From Cellulomonas aerilata (GTDB lineage: Bacteria; Actinomycetota; Actinomycetes; Actinomycetales; Cellulomonadaceae), in assembly GCF_007991755.1 (NCBI RefSeq), contig NZ_BJYY01000001.1, positions 124,001 to 188,000 on the forward strand: DNA of 64,000 nucleotides, in the 5' to 3' direction. Under the pieces are notes generated by a model. It saw nothing but the letters and a program-made list of their open reading frames with translations. It did not search any database and was not told the origin of the DNA. Numbering within the stretch: the first letter of the stretch is position 1; the number at the start of each line of letters is the position of its first letter. A program made the position numbers and the translations under genes. This document shows, piece by piece, positions 27,234-36,328 of the stretch.

Positions 27234-27325
27234 GCGACGGGCACACCGGACCGCCGGCCGACCCCCGGCCGACCGCCGTGCGACGGGCACACCGGACCGC
27301 CGGCCGACCCCCGGCCGACCCCCAA
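27234..27325. repeat. Two-copy 46-bp tandem repeat, intergenic
   Basis: The sequence beginning GCGACGGGCACACCGGACCG at 27234 is repeated with a period of 46 bases at 27280, nearly exact for about 42 bases. It lies in the 218-base gap between the hypothetical gene and the HNH nuclease gene. No reading frame crosses it convincingly. Confidence 0.75.
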
Positions 27326-27402
27326 CCCGGCCGGCGTCGTCGTGACCATCACCACGGCCGCGCCGGCGCGGACGTGTGGGTGACCGGTGGCACCCTCGTC
27401 CC

Positions 27403-28131
27403 GTGCCGTCGCTCACCTCCCGCCGCGTGCGGCGCCGCACCGTCTCGCTGGTCGTCTACCTCGTGTCGGCGGTGGCGGTGGTGGTGGGCGCCGGCCTCGC
27501 CCTGCCCGAGCTCACGTCGCCGGACGGCCCGCGCTACCCGGTGACCACCGAGGAGCTGGCCACGGGGCGCGCCGCGCTCGACTCCCTCGAGGTGAAGGGA
27601 CGGGCGCCGCGCACCGGCTACGACCGCGACCTGTTCGGGGCGGCCTGGGCGGACGTGGACCGCAACGGCTGCGACACCCGCAACGACGTCCTGGCCCGGG
27701 ACCTGACCGGGGAGACCTTCAAGCCCGGGACGCGCGACTGCGTGGTGCTGGCCGGCACGCTCCAGGACCCGTACGGCGGCGGGGTCGAGCGCTTCGTCCG
27801 CGGGCCCTCCACCAGCGCGGACGTGCAGATCGACCACGTCGTCGCGCTCTCCGACGCATGGCAGAAGGGCGCCCAGGGCTGGGACGACGCGACCCGCACC
27901 GCCTTCGCGAACGACCCGCTCAACCTGCTCGCCGTCGACGGACCGATCAACCAGGCCAAGGGCGCCTCGGACGCCGCCACCTGGCTGCCCCCGCACCGGC
28001 CGTACCGCTGCCGCTACGTCCTGCGCCAGGCCCAGGTGAAGGCGACCTACCGGCTGTGGGTCACGGCGGCGGAGCGGGACGCCATGGCGCGCGAGATGGA
28101 CCGCTGCGAGGTCACGCCGCCGGGGCCCTGA
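27403..28131 (+). CDS. Membrane-anchored or secreted HNH nuclease (DUF1524-type)
   Basis: This 242-residue protein has a basic N-terminus (LTSRRVRRRT) and one hydrophobic segment (about 10-32), suggesting a signal peptide or anchor. The rest is the family often annotated as HNH endonuclease DUF1524: GYDRDLFGAAWADVDRNGCDTRND, then the metal motif VQIDHVVALSDAW, ANDPLNLLAV and NQAKGASDAATWLPP. The DHVV and downstream Asn/Lys residues form the HNH-like site. Extracellular DNA degradation for nutrients or competition is plausible. GTG 27403 sits directly before the basic head; GTG 27376 would add nine residues. Four Cys residues suggest disulphides. It is followed by a hairpin. Confidence 0.8.
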   Translation: MPSLTSRRVRRRTVSLVVYLVSAVAVVVGAGLALPELTSPDGPRYPVTTEELATGRAALDSLEVKGRAPRTGYDRDLFGAAWADVDRNGCDTRNDVLARDLTGETFKPGTRDCVVLAGTLQDPYGGGVERFVRGPSTSADVQIDHVVALSDAWQKGAQGWDDATRTAFANDPLNLLAVDGPINQAKGASDAATWLPPHRPYRCRYVLRQAQVKATYRLWVTAAERDAMAREMDRCEVTPPGP

Positions 28132-28138
28132 GAGCGCC

Positions 28139-28174
28139 CGGGCGCAGGCCGTCCGGGCAGGGACGGCGCGCCCG
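28139..28174. terminator. Hairpin between convergent HNH and DUF2993 genes
   Basis: A 14-bp stem made of CGGGCGC/GCGCCCG (outer) and GCCGTCC/GGACGGC (inner) with a two-base bulge and a GGGCAG loop. It begins eight bases after the HNH stop and ends 11 bases from the DUF2993 stop, so it can serve both. Confidence 0.65.
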
Positions 28175-28184
28175 GCTGAGCGGC

Positions 28185-28877
28185 CTAGCCGGCCATCGGC
28201 AGGACGACGTCCGTCCCGCTCGCGGTGACGCGCAGCCCGCCGTCCTGCACGACGACGTCGGTCAGCGCCAGCCCGTCCGGCAGCCCGTCCACCGGGACGG
28301 CGAGGTCCCGCAGCCGCGACGCGGCGGCGCGCGGGAGGTCCTCGACGTCGATCACCGCTCCGGCGAGCGTCACGCTCACCACGTCCACGGCGATCGAGTC
28401 GCCCTGCGCGGTCGGGACCAGCTCGGCCGTCACGTCGGCACGCAGCACCTGCAGCGTCGCGGTGAGCCGGCCGCCGTCCACGGCGAGGTCGACGTCGGCG
28501 TCGGTGCGCTCGGCCACCAGCGCCTCCAGGGCGCCCGTGGTCAGCGTGCCGCGGACCTCGGCGCTGCCGGCCCGGTACGGCGCGGAGGTGCTCACGCCGT
28601 GCGCGCGCAGGTCGACGTCCCGCAGGTCCACGCCGGAGAGCGAGGCGGTGGCCAGGTCGACCGAGACGTCGTCGAGCGAGCCCGCCGCCAGCTGGGTGAG
28701 GAACGGGAAGCCGGCGATGTCGACCCCGGGACGACCGGTGACACCGTCGACCCCCTCACCGATCCGGTCGGCGAACTGCTCCTCGGCGCGCCCCAGGGCC
28801 CAGCGGTCCCCGACGCACGCCCCGCCGACCAGCGACGCGAGCGCCACCGTGACCGCGACGACCGTCCGTGCCCCCAT
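28185..28877 (-). CDS. DUF2993 (LmeA-like) secreted protein
   Basis: This 230-residue protein begins with a hydrophobic signal-anchor (TVVAVTVALASLVGGACVG) with a possible lipobox-like Cys, followed by a DUF2993 domain: GVDIAGFPFLTQLAAGSLDDVSVDL is the hallmark. The mycobacterial member LmeA binds phosphoinositides and helps to elongate lipomannan. A TAGAGT hexamer lies eight bases before the ATG, suggesting a leaderless or very short leader transcript. The link to lipomannan in this organism is inference. Confidence 0.82.
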   Translation of the reverse strand: MGARTVVAVTVALASLVGGACVGDRWALGRAEEQFADRIGEGVDGVTGRPGVDIAGFPFLTQLAAGSLDDVSVDLATASLSGVDLRDVDLRAHGVSTSAPYRAGSAEVRGTLTTGALEALVAERTDADVDLAVDGGRLTATLQVLRADVTAELVPTAQGDSIAVDVVSVTLAGAVIDVEDLPRAAASRLRDLAVPVDGLPDGLALTDVVVQDGGLRVTASGTDVVLPMAG

Positions 28878-28983
28878 CGGGCGGACTCTACCCAGCGCTC
28901 CCGGATCGTTGCCGGGCGGGCGTGGCGGCCCGCGCGAGCCCGGCTTAGCCTGGAGCCGTCCACGCCGACGAGGGCGGTACGCG

Positions 28984-29295
28984 ATGCGGTGGCTCCTGCT
29001 CCGGCTGCGGCGTCGACCGCCGCCTCCGGACCCGTTCGAGGTCCTGCGCGTCCAGATGCGGCTGGCGGTCCTCGCCGACGAGGTGCGCGCGCTCGAGCGC
29101 AGCGACGACGTCTACGCCCGCATGCACCACCTGCGCGCGACCGAGGCCGCCTACGACGCGATGCTGATCCGTGCGTGCCACCTCGCCGGGGTGCCGACCA
29201 GCCACGGGCCCGACGAGCGCACCACCGTGCCGCAGAGCCAGGAGGAGCGGTTCCGGGCCGAGGTGGAGCTCGCGGCGCGCGGCTGGTCGTGGTGA
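28984..29295 (+). CDS. Conserved small hypothetical protein, 103 aa
   Basis: This small, Arg-rich protein begins MRWLLLRLRRRPPPPDPFEV and continues with one long amphipathic helix region (LRVQMRLAVLADEVRALERS, YARMHHLRATEAAYDAMLI). There is no catalytic motif. Similar proteins occur singly in many actinobacterial genomes with no known role. A TAGCCT hexamer lies 32 bases before the ATG. The gene is divergent from the DUF2993 gene. Confidence 0.65.
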   Translation: MRWLLLRLRRRPPPPDPFEVLRVQMRLAVLADEVRALERSDDVYARMHHLRATEAAYDAMLIRACHLAGVPTSHGPDERTTVPQSQEERFRAEVELAARGWSW

Positions 29296-29482
29296 CCGGC
29301 CGCCCCGGTCCGCGCCGCTGACCTCCGCCGGTCCGGTGACGGCGACCGTGCGGGTGACGTCGGCCACGCCCCCGGCCCGTGCCCCCCACCGGTCGAGCCC
29401 GTGCACGGCCGGGTGCCGTCCACCATGTGGACGAGGCGGGGCCGAGGGAAGAAGGCGGGAGCGCCGGGCGGTTGCCGCCGAC

Positions 29483-30793
29483 ATGCCTCAGATCCCCGCG
29501 CGCACGCGGATCAGCGCGGGACTCATCCTGCTGCTGTCCGCGCTCACGGCCATCGGCCCGCTGACCTTCGACACCTACCTGGCCGCGTTCCCGCAGATCG
29601 CGCAGGACCTGTCCGCCTCGCGCGCCACGGTGCAGCTGACGCTGACGGCGTCGCTCGCCGGGCTGGCGCTCGGCCAGGTGCTGATCGGGTCGCTGTCCGA
29701 CACGTTCGGCCGGCGCCGGCCGCTGCTGGGCGGGCTGAGCCTGTACGTCCTCGTCTCGGCCGCGCTGATCTTCGTCGACTCGATCGCGCTGTTCACCGCC
29801 CTGCGGTTCGTCCAGGGGTTCAGCGCCGCGGCCGGCATGGTCCTGTCGATGGCGATCCTGCGGGACAGCTACGAGGGCCTCGCGGTCTCCAAGGCCATGG
29901 CACGCCTCATGCTCGTCGTCGGCGTCGCGCCCGTGCTCGCCCCGACGCTCGGGGCGCAGCTGCTGCGGTTCGGGTCGTGGCGGATGATCTTCGGCTTCCT
30001 CACCGTGGCCGGGGTCCTGCTGCTCGCCCTCGCCGCCCGGCGCCTGCAGGAGACGCTGCCCGTCGAGCGCCGTCGCACCGGAGGTACCGTCGCGGCCCTG
30101 CGCACCTACCGCGACCTGCTGCTCGACCGCGGCTTCCTCGGCCTGGCGCTGCTGTCGGCGTTCTACATGGGTGCGCTGTTCACCTACGTGTCCGGCTCGA
30201 CGTTCGTCTTCCAGGACGGGTTCGGCCTCGACCCGCAGCAGTTCGGCTACGTCTTCGCCAGCGGCGCGGTGGCCATCACCATCGCCAGCCAGGTGTACGG
30301 CGCGCTGGTCGACCGCTTCCGGCCGGAGCAGATCCTCACGGTCGCCGTGATCGCGGGCCTCGTGCTCTCCGCGACGCTGGTCGCGGTCGCAGCCAGCGGA
30401 GCCGGGCTGGTCCCGGTCCTGGTCCTGCTGGTGCTCACCCTGAGCACCGCCGGTCTGGTGATGCCGTCGGCGCCGGCGATCGCGCTGGACCAGAACCCGC
30501 ACCGGGCGGGCAGCGCCGCGGCGCTGCTCGGCGCCCTGCAGTTCGGCATGGGCGCCGCGATCGCGCCGGTGACCGGGCTCGTGGGCGGGTCCCCCGCGAC
30601 GGCGATGGCCCTCGTCATGGCCCTGCTCATCCTCGTCAGCGCCCTGCTGCTCCTCGCCGTGTCCCGCGGGTGGCGCCGGACGCGCCGGGCGACGGCGGCG
30701 CTCTCCGTCCCGGGCGCCGTGGCGCCCGAGCCGGTGGGGTCGGGGACCGAGGCGTCCGTCGTGACGGCGCCGGAGGCGCAGCCGGTCCGCTGA
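29483..30793 (+). CDS. Bcr/CflA-type MFS multidrug exporter
   Basis: This 436-residue transporter has 12 predicted helices and the features of the Bcr/CflA (DHA1) group: LTFDTYLAAFPQIAQDL in helix 1, GSLSDTFGRRRPLLGG as motif A, and LRFVQGFSAAAGMVLSMAI with motif C-like GVAPVLAPTLGAQLL. Export of drugs or sulphur amino-acid metabolites is known for relatives. ATG 29483 gives the usual short head; the frame is open further upstream but without coding character. The C-terminal 35 residues are a hydrophilic tail. It forms a separate unit. Confidence 0.88.
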   Translation: MPQIPARTRISAGLILLLSALTAIGPLTFDTYLAAFPQIAQDLSASRATVQLTLTASLAGLALGQVLIGSLSDTFGRRRPLLGGLSLYVLVSAALIFVDSIALFTALRFVQGFSAAAGMVLSMAILRDSYEGLAVSKAMARLMLVVGVAPVLAPTLGAQLLRFGSWRMIFGFLTVAGVLLLALAARRLQETLPVERRRTGGTVAALRTYRDLLLDRGFLGLALLSAFYMGALFTYVSGSTFVFQDGFGLDPQQFGYVFASGAVAITIASQVYGALVDRFRPEQILTVAVIAGLVLSATLVAVAASGAGLVPVLVLLVLTLSTAGLVMPSAPAIALDQNPHRAGSAAALLGALQFGMGAAIAPVTGLVGGSPATAMALVMALLILVSALLLLAVSRGWRRTRRATAALSVPGAVAPEPVGSGTEASVVTAPEAQPVR

Positions 30794-30858
30794 CGGCACC
30801 GGCGCGGCGTGCGTGACCGGGCTTCCGGCGCCCGCGAGGCGGCGGCAGGATCGGGGTC

Positions 30859-31647
30859 GTGCCGGACCGCCCCGTGAGCCCGACCGTCGCCGCACCCACC
30901 GCGGCGACCCACCCCCCGGCGTCCCCCGACGCCCGCAGGGCCGGCGTCCTGCTCGGCGCGGTGCGGGACAACGCGCGGTGGTGCGCGCTCGTCTCGGCGA
31001 GCCACGGGATCGCCGGCCGGGCGGACGCCGACGCGTGGACCGCCCGGCGCCGGACGCCGCCCGGCTACCCCGACGCGGTGACGCTCCGGCCGCGGCTCGC
31101 CCCCGGGTCCGTGCTCTCCCGCATCGACACGGAGGCACCGGGGTGCTCGGTGAAGGACAGCTTCGCCGACCTCGACCTGGCGCCGTCCGGCTTCCGGGAG
31201 CTGTTCGCCGCGACCTGGATCGGGCACCCGGGCACGTCCCACCGCGCCCCGGCTCCCGGGCGCCTGCGGTGGGCGCGGGTGACGGACGCCGCGACGCTGT
31301 CGGCCTGGCAGGACGCCCGGGGCGACACCGCGCACCCCCTGCTCCCGGCGCTGCTCGCCGAGCCCGAGGTCACCGTGCTCGCGGCGCGCGACGGCACCGG
31401 TGACGGCGGCGACGTCGTCGCCGGGGCGATCCTCACCACGGGCGTCCCCGGCGTCGTCGGCGTCTCCAACGTCTTCACGGCCGGCGCGACGGCCGGCGAG
31501 GCGTGGGCGGGTCCGCTCGGATGGGCCGCGGACCGTCACGCCGGTCGCCCGCTCGTGGGCTACGAGCGTGGCGACGACCTGGCTGCCGCCCTGGCCGGCG
31601 GGTTCGCGGCCCTCGGACCCCTGCGGGTCTGGATGGCCACCGCCTGA
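30859..31647 (+). CDS. Possible GNAT-fold acetyltransferase-like protein
   Basis: This 262-residue protein is not clearly assigned. The C-terminal half reads like a GNAT fold: VVAGAILTTGVPGVVGVSNVF as a central beta strand pair, then a helix, then PLVGYERGDDLAAALAGGF, which resembles the end of acetyltransferases that detect a transcendent, duplicated fold. The classic acetyl-CoA motif Q/RxxGxG/A is not seen, so activity is uncertain. The first 30 residues are Pro/Ala-rich. The start is GTG 30859. The gene stands 69 bases before the LLM oxidoreductase gene and may be co-transcribed. Confidence 0.5.
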   Translation: MPDRPVSPTVAAPTAATHPPASPDARRAGVLLGAVRDNARWCALVSASHGIAGRADADAWTARRRTPPGYPDAVTLRPRLAPGSVLSRIDTEAPGCSVKDSFADLDLAPSGFRELFAATWIGHPGTSHRAPAPGRLRWARVTDAATLSAWQDARGDTAHPLLPALLAEPEVTVLAARDGTGDGGDVVAGAILTTGVPGVVGVSNVFTAGATAGEAWAGPLGWAADRHAGRPLVGYERGDDLAAALAGGFAALGPLRVWMATA

Positions 31648-31716
31648 CCCGGGCCCGACCGTCGCCACCGACCCGGCGTCGCGCGGCCCCGCGCGGGGCA
31701 CGGTAGACACGTCGGC

Positions 31717-32730
31717 ATGACGCAGATCGGCTGGCACGCCTCGCACGAGCAGATCCACCCGGCCGAGCTCCTGCGCTCCGCGCGGCTGGCGCAGGACGCC
31801 GGCTTCGACGCCGCCATGTGCTCCGACCACTTCATGCCGTGGAGCGAGCGCCAGGGCCACTCCGGGTTCGCGTGGTCGTGGCTGGGTGCCGCCCTGGCGA
31901 CGACCGACCTGACCTACGGCACGGTGAGCGCACCCGGTCAGCGCTACCACCCGGCCGTCCTGGCCCAGGCCAGCGCGACCCTGGCGGCGATGTACCCCGG
32001 GCGGCTGTGGGTGGCACTGGGCTCGGGGGAGAACGCCAACGAGCACATCACCGGCGACCGCTGGCCGTCCAAGGCCGAGCGGGACGCCCGGCTGCGCGAG
32101 TGCGTCGACGTCATCCGCGCCCTCCACCGGGGTGAGGAGGTCACCCACCGGGGACACGTCGTCGTCGACCGCGCCCGGCTGTGGTCGCTGCCGGACGAGC
32201 CCCCGCTGCTGATCGGACCCGCGGTCACCGCCCCGACCGCGCGCGCGCACGCCGACTGGGCCGACGGGCTCGTCACCACGAACCAGCCGCTGGAGACGGT
32301 GCGCGAGCTGGTCGACGCCTACCGGGGCGCCGGCGGACGGGGCGAGGTGGCGGTCCAGGCGCACCTGTCCTGGGCGCCGACAGAGGACGAGGCCTTCGCG
32401 CTCGCGCACGACCAGTGGCGCACCAACGTCTACCCGCCGCCGGTCTGCTGGGACCTGGAGACGCCCGGGCACTTCGACGTCGTCGGGGAGGGCGTCACCG
32501 AGGAGATGGTGCGGGGCGTGGTGATGGTGTCCCACGACCTCGGCCGCCACGCGCAGTACCTGGCGGAGCTCGTCGACGTCGGCGTCGACCGGGTGTACCT
32601 GCACCACGTCGGCCAACGGCAGGAGGCCTTCCTCGACGCCTTCGGTCAGCACGTGCTGCCGCAGCTGCGCCCCGGCCGTGCGGTCGGTGCGGCACGGGTG
32701 GACGAGGCGGGCGTCACCGCCACGGCCTAG
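31717..32730 (+). CDS. LLM-class (F420-type) oxidoreductase
   Basis: This 337-residue TIM-barrel protein belongs to the luciferase-like monooxygenase class, close to the F420-dependent glucose-6-phosphate dehydrogenase group. Seen features: AGFDAAMCSDHFMPWSERQG, the bulge region GTVSAPGQRYHPAVLAQA, the cofactor segment ALGSGENANEHITGDRWP and VYLHHVGQRQ. In this subgroup F420, not FMN, is usually the cofactor. Substrate is unknown. The start ATG 31717 is preceded by a TAGACA hexamer that could be a -10 box of a short-leader transcript. Confidence 0.87.
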   Translation: MTQIGWHASHEQIHPAELLRSARLAQDAGFDAAMCSDHFMPWSERQGHSGFAWSWLGAALATTDLTYGTVSAPGQRYHPAVLAQASATLAAMYPGRLWVALGSGENANEHITGDRWPSKAERDARLRECVDVIRALHRGEEVTHRGHVVVDRARLWSLPDEPPLLIGPAVTAPTARAHADWADGLVTTNQPLETVRELVDAYRGAGGRGEVAVQAHLSWAPTEDEAFALAHDQWRTNVYPPPVCWDLETPGHFDVVGEGVTEEMVRGVVMVSHDLGRHAQYLAELVDVGVDRVYLHHVGQRQEAFLDAFGQHVLPQLRPGRAVGAARVDEAGVTATA

Positions 32731-32736
32731 CGCCCG

Positions 32737-33168
32737 TCAGGCGTCGATCGTCACCGGCAGGAACCGGTACGGCCCGGGGCACTCGGGCCACCCGGAGCCG
32801 CCGTCGTCCGCCCGCCCGACCTCCGCGACGCGGTCGACCACGACGACGCCGGCGGCCGTGGCCCGGACGGTGACGTGCGTGACGGCCCCGGGCTCGACCG
32901 CCTGGAGGTACTCCCGGGTCTGCGGGACCGCCCAGCCGCCGCCCGCGTCGGCGAGGGCGACCGGCCGGCAGGGCGCCCCGAGGCACGCGGCGACCGAGTC
33001 GACCCCGAGTGCCGGGTCGAACCTCAGCTCGATGGGCGCGACGTCGGCGAAGCCCACAGCGGAGCACGCCCGCAGGGGACCCCCGCCGGGCACGACGGCC
33101 GCGGCGAGCAGGGCCACCCCACCCGCGGCGACACCGGCGGCGACCCTGCGGCGGCGGTTCCAGGACAC
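32737..33168 (-). CDS. Hypothetical membrane-anchored secreted protein
   Basis: This 143-residue protein has a basic head (SWNRRRRVAAG) and one hydrophobic segment (about 10-28), so it is probably anchored with its C-terminal domain outside. Four Cys residues (one in LRACSAVG, two in ACLGAPC, one in WPECPG) suggest disulphides. No domain is recognised. The start is GTG 33168, with TAGGCT just upstream (CCTAGGCTGCCGTC), consistent with a leaderless mRNA. It lies downstream of sbcC but is separated by a hairpin, and it converges on the LLM gene with six bases between stops. Confidence 0.6.
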   Translation of the reverse strand: MSWNRRRRVAAGVAAGGVALLAAAVVPGGGPLRACSAVGFADVAPIELRFDPALGVDSVAACLGAPCRPVALADAGGGWAVPQTREYLQAVEPGAVTHVTVRATAAGVVVVDRVAEVGRADDGGSGWPECPGPYRFLPVTIDA

Positions 33169-33200
33169 GACGGCAGCCTAGGAGTGGCGGGCGGCGTCCT

Positions 33201-33224
33201 GACCGGTGAGGCAGGACACCGGTC
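33201..33224 (-). terminator. Hairpin after sbcC
   Basis: Perfect 7-bp stem GACCGGT/ACCGGTC with a 10-base loop, 27 bases beyond the sbcC stop and before the next minus-strand gene. No U-tract. Confidence 0.4.
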
Positions 33225-33250
33225 CCGACGGCACCCGGGCGGGTGACCCG

Positions 33251-36200
33251 TCAGCCCGCGCGCACGGTCAGCGTGCTGGACCCGTCCGGCAGCCGGCGGA
33301 CCTCGATCCGCTCCGCGATCGACTGCTTGAGCGCCTCCACGTGCGACACCACCCCGACCACCCGCCCCCCGGCACGCAGCTTGCCGAGCTCGGTCAGGAC
33401 GGCCTCCAGCGTCTCCGGGTCCAGCGTGCCGAACCCCTCGTCGACGAAGAGCGTCCCCACGTCGATCCCGCCGGCCTCGGCCGTGACCACGTCGGCCATC
33501 CCGAGCGCGAGGCACAGCGACACGTAGAACGTCTCCCCGCCGGACAGCGTCCGAGGGTCGCGCTCGGCCTCGATCCGGTGGTCGAGGACCTTCATGGCCA
33601 GACCACGCTTGCGGGAGGACACGTCCTCCCGCTCCTCGCTGCGGACGAGCTCGAACCGCCCGTCGGACATGCCGGCCAGCCGGTCGTTGGCCGCCGCCAC
33701 CACGTCCTCGAACCGCCGCGCCAGGACGTACGTCGCCAGCGTCAGCCGCAGCGCGTTGTCGCCGCCGGACGCGGACGCCAGGTCGGCGATGCGCGTGACC
33801 GGAGCGGCGGCGTCGCGCGCCGCGGTGAACGTCCCGAGCGCCCGGGTGACCTCCTGGAGCCCGTCCGTCGCGGCGGAGGCGCAGCGGGCCGAGAGCGTCG
33901 CCTGACGCGACGCGGCGGCTGCGAGGCCCTCCGCCTGCTCGCAGGCGGCCTGAGCGGCGGCCACGTCGACGACCACGTCGTCGGGGAGGGCAGCGACGGC
34001 CGGCTCGGCCAACCCCGCCTCGACCCGGGCGACCGCCGCCTCGAACGCACCGAGGGACCGCTCCAGCGCCCCGAGCTCCGCCGCACCGAGCAGCGCGGCG
34101 CGGGCGGCACCGGCGTCGGCGAACCCGTGCTCGGCCAGGCCGCGGTGCAGCTCGCCGAGTCGCGTGCGCAGGTCGTCCTCGGCCGCCGCGGCGGACGTCA
34201 GCGCCCGGGCGAGCGCCGTGACGGACGTCGCGTGCGCCTCGATCTCGGCGAGCCGCGCGGCGACGGTGGGCGCCCCGACCCGTGCCGCGTCGACCTCCTT
34301 GTCGTCCGCCTCGAGCGCGGTCACCGAGGCCTCGATGGTCGCCTGACCGCGGGCCACCGCGACGTCGAGGCCTCGGGCCCGGTCCAGCAGCACGTCGCTC
34401 TCGGCGTCGTGGACCTGCAGCCGCTGCCGCGTCGCGAGCAGCTCGCGCTGCGCCGCCTCGGCGAGCGTCACGCGCGCCTCGATCTCGGCGACGAGCGCCT
34501 CCAGCTCGGGGCGGGACCCACCGGCGAGCACACGCTGGGCCGCGGCCCGCTCGACGAGCACGGCGACGGCGGCGCCCGCCTCGGCCGACCACGTCTCGGC
34601 CCGCGCCCTCGCCGCCTCCGCGGCGGCCACCTGCTCGTCGTCGGGGTGGTCCTCGGCGAGGGCGGCCGGGTCGGGGTGCTCCGGCGACCCGCACACCGGG
34701 CACGCGTCGCCGGGGACGAGCCCCAGGGCCAGCTCCCCCGCCATCCCGGCCAGGCGCCGACCGCGCAGGTCGGCCTCCGTCCGGACCGCGTGCCGGGCGG
34801 CCTCCAGGGCGTCCAGCGCCCGGGACCGGGCGGCGTCCAGCTGCTCGTCCAGCGTCTCGGCCCGCCGGGCGGCGTCGTGACGCTCCTGCGCGGCGGCGAG
34901 CGCGGTGCGACCGCTCGCGAGCTCGGCGCCGGGGTCGCCGAGGAGGTCCATGAGGTCGACGAGCTCGGCTCGCAGCACCGGGCGCGCGGCGAGCTCGGCG
35001 GTCAGCGCCGCGCGCTCGGCCATCGCGGCACCCATGGCGGCCTCCTGCGTGGCCAGCTCCGTGCGACGCCGGGGCAGCGTGCGCTCGACCTGCGCGACGG
35101 CCCTCAGCCGTCCCGCCTCGACGGCCAGCGACTCCCGGAGCCGGCCGAGCGCGTCCCCGTCGAGGCCGGCGAGGTCCGGCTCCTCGCCGCGCAGCCGCTC
35201 GACCGCCCGGCGGGCCTCGTCCGCCGAGCGCTGGGCGGTGTCCGCGCCGGTCAGGACGGACGCCAGGACCGCGGCGCGGCGCGCGAGGTCCCGGCGGGCG
35301 ACTCCCTCGGCGTGCACGTCGGCGGCCGACCGCAGCTGCTGCTGCTCGGCCCGCAGCGCGTCCCGGCGACGGACCGTGCCGGCCAGCGCGCGGGCGTCGT
35401 CCAGCTCGGCCCGGGCGTCGGCGAGGACCGCCCGGGCGGCGCCGTCCCGCTCGGCGTCCGCCTCGGCCTCGTGGGTGAGCGCGACGACGTGGGCCGTCGC
35501 CGCGGGGAGCAGGTCGGGGTCCGCCGCCTCGCCCAGGGAGCGCAGCTCGGAGGCCGTCGCCAGCGGCGCCGGTGACGGCCCGCGCGGCCCGTCGTCCGGG
35601 TCCGCCGCGGCTCGCGCCCGACCCTCGGCGAACGCCGGCTCGTCGGTCACCGACGCCGCTCCGACGAAGTGCGCGGCGGCGACGGCCACCGCCGACCGGG
35701 CGGAGTCGACGGACGCCTGCGCCTCCCGCCGCATGGCGACCAGGCGCTCCTGCACGCGCTCGTACACCTCGGTCCCGAACACCTTCTGCAGCAGGCCGCG
35801 GCGCTGCTCGGGGTCGGCCCGCAGGAAGCTCGCGAACTCCCCCTGCGGCAGCACGATCGTCTGCACGAACTGGGCGCGGTCCAGCCCGATCGCCCGCTGG
35901 ATCTCCGGTCCGGCCTCGTCCAGGCGGGTGGACAGCAGCTCGCCGCCGTCGACGTCGTCGGCGCTCGCCAGCCGCCACAGCTTGATGGTCGCGTTCTGCC
36001 GCGTCGTGCCGGTGCCGCGCTTCTTCGCGCGCTGCCGCTCCGGGGTCCGGCGGACCCGGTAGACGCCCGACCCGGTCTCGAACACGAGGTCGACGACCGT
36101 GTCGACGTCGTCGGGCGCGTAGCCGGACCGGAGCCGGTCGTCGCTCGTGGCCGCCGAGGCGACCTTGCCGTACAGGGCGAACACGACGGCGTCGATGATC

Positions 36201-36328
36201 GTGGACTTGCCCGCCCCCGTCGGACCCTCCAGCAGGTACAGCCCGGACGCGCCGAGCTCGGCGAAGTCGACGGTGTGGGTGCCGGCGAACGGCCCGAGGG
36301 CCTGCAGGGTCATGGTCCGCAGGTGCAT
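33251..36328 (-). CDS. sbcC: SbcC/Rad50-like nuclease ATPase subunit
   Basis: SbcC is the SMC-like ATPase that with SbcD opens hairpins and trims protein-blocked DNA ends. The 1025-residue protein has Walker A GPTGAGKST (35-43), Q-loop LPQGEFASFL, long coiled coils flanking a zinc hook GDACPVCGS near residue 543, signature LSGGETFYVSLCLALG and Walker B TLFVDEGFGTLD with the His of SHVEAL. The length is close to the E. coli protein (1048). Its ATG shares one base with the sbcD stop (TGATG), so translation is coupled. Confidence 0.95.
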   Translation of the reverse strand: MHLRTMTLQALGPFAGTHTVDFAELGASGLYLLEGPTGAGKSTIIDAVVFALYGKVASAATSDDRLRSGYAPDDVDTVVDLVFETGSGVYRVRRTPERQRAKKRGTGTTRQNATIKLWRLASADDVDGGELLSTRLDEAGPEIQRAIGLDRAQFVQTIVLPQGEFASFLRADPEQRRGLLQKVFGTEVYERVQERLVAMRREAQASVDSARSAVAVAAAHFVGAASVTDEPAFAEGRARAAADPDDGPRGPSPAPLATASELRSLGEAADPDLLPAATAHVVALTHEAEADAERDGAARAVLADARAELDDARALAGTVRRRDALRAEQQQLRSAADVHAEGVARRDLARRAAVLASVLTGADTAQRSADEARRAVERLRGEEPDLAGLDGDALGRLRESLAVEAGRLRAVAQVERTLPRRRTELATQEAAMGAAMAERAALTAELAARPVLRAELVDLMDLLGDPGAELASGRTALAAAQERHDAARRAETLDEQLDAARSRALDALEAARHAVRTEADLRGRRLAGMAGELALGLVPGDACPVCGSPEHPDPAALAEDHPDDEQVAAAEAARARAETWSAEAGAAVAVLVERAAAQRVLAGGSRPELEALVAEIEARVTLAEAAQRELLATRQRLQVHDAESDVLLDRARGLDVAVARGQATIEASVTALEADDKEVDAARVGAPTVAARLAEIEAHATSVTALARALTSAAAAEDDLRTRLGELHRGLAEHGFADAGAARAALLGAAELGALERSLGAFEAAVARVEAGLAEPAVAALPDDVVVDVAAAQAACEQAEGLAAAASRQATLSARCASAATDGLQEVTRALGTFTAARDAAAPVTRIADLASASGGDNALRLTLATYVLARRFEDVVAAANDRLAGMSDGRFELVRSEEREDVSSRKRGLAMKVLDHRIEAERDPRTLSGGETFYVSLCLALGMADVVTAEAGGIDVGTLFVDEGFGTLDPETLEAVLTELGKLRAGGRVVGVVSHVEALKQSIAERIEVRRLPDGSSTLTVRAG

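Noticed and set aside
27234-27325. Short tandem repeats as a CRISPR array
   Set aside because: Only two copies with no distinct spacers and no cas genes nearby. The same applies to the repeats at 25957-26032 and 63236-63279.
27403-28131. HNH gene as part of a restriction or anti-phage defence island
   Set aside because: No methyltransferase, helicase or immunity-like gene is adjacent, and the N-terminal hydrophobic segment points to export.
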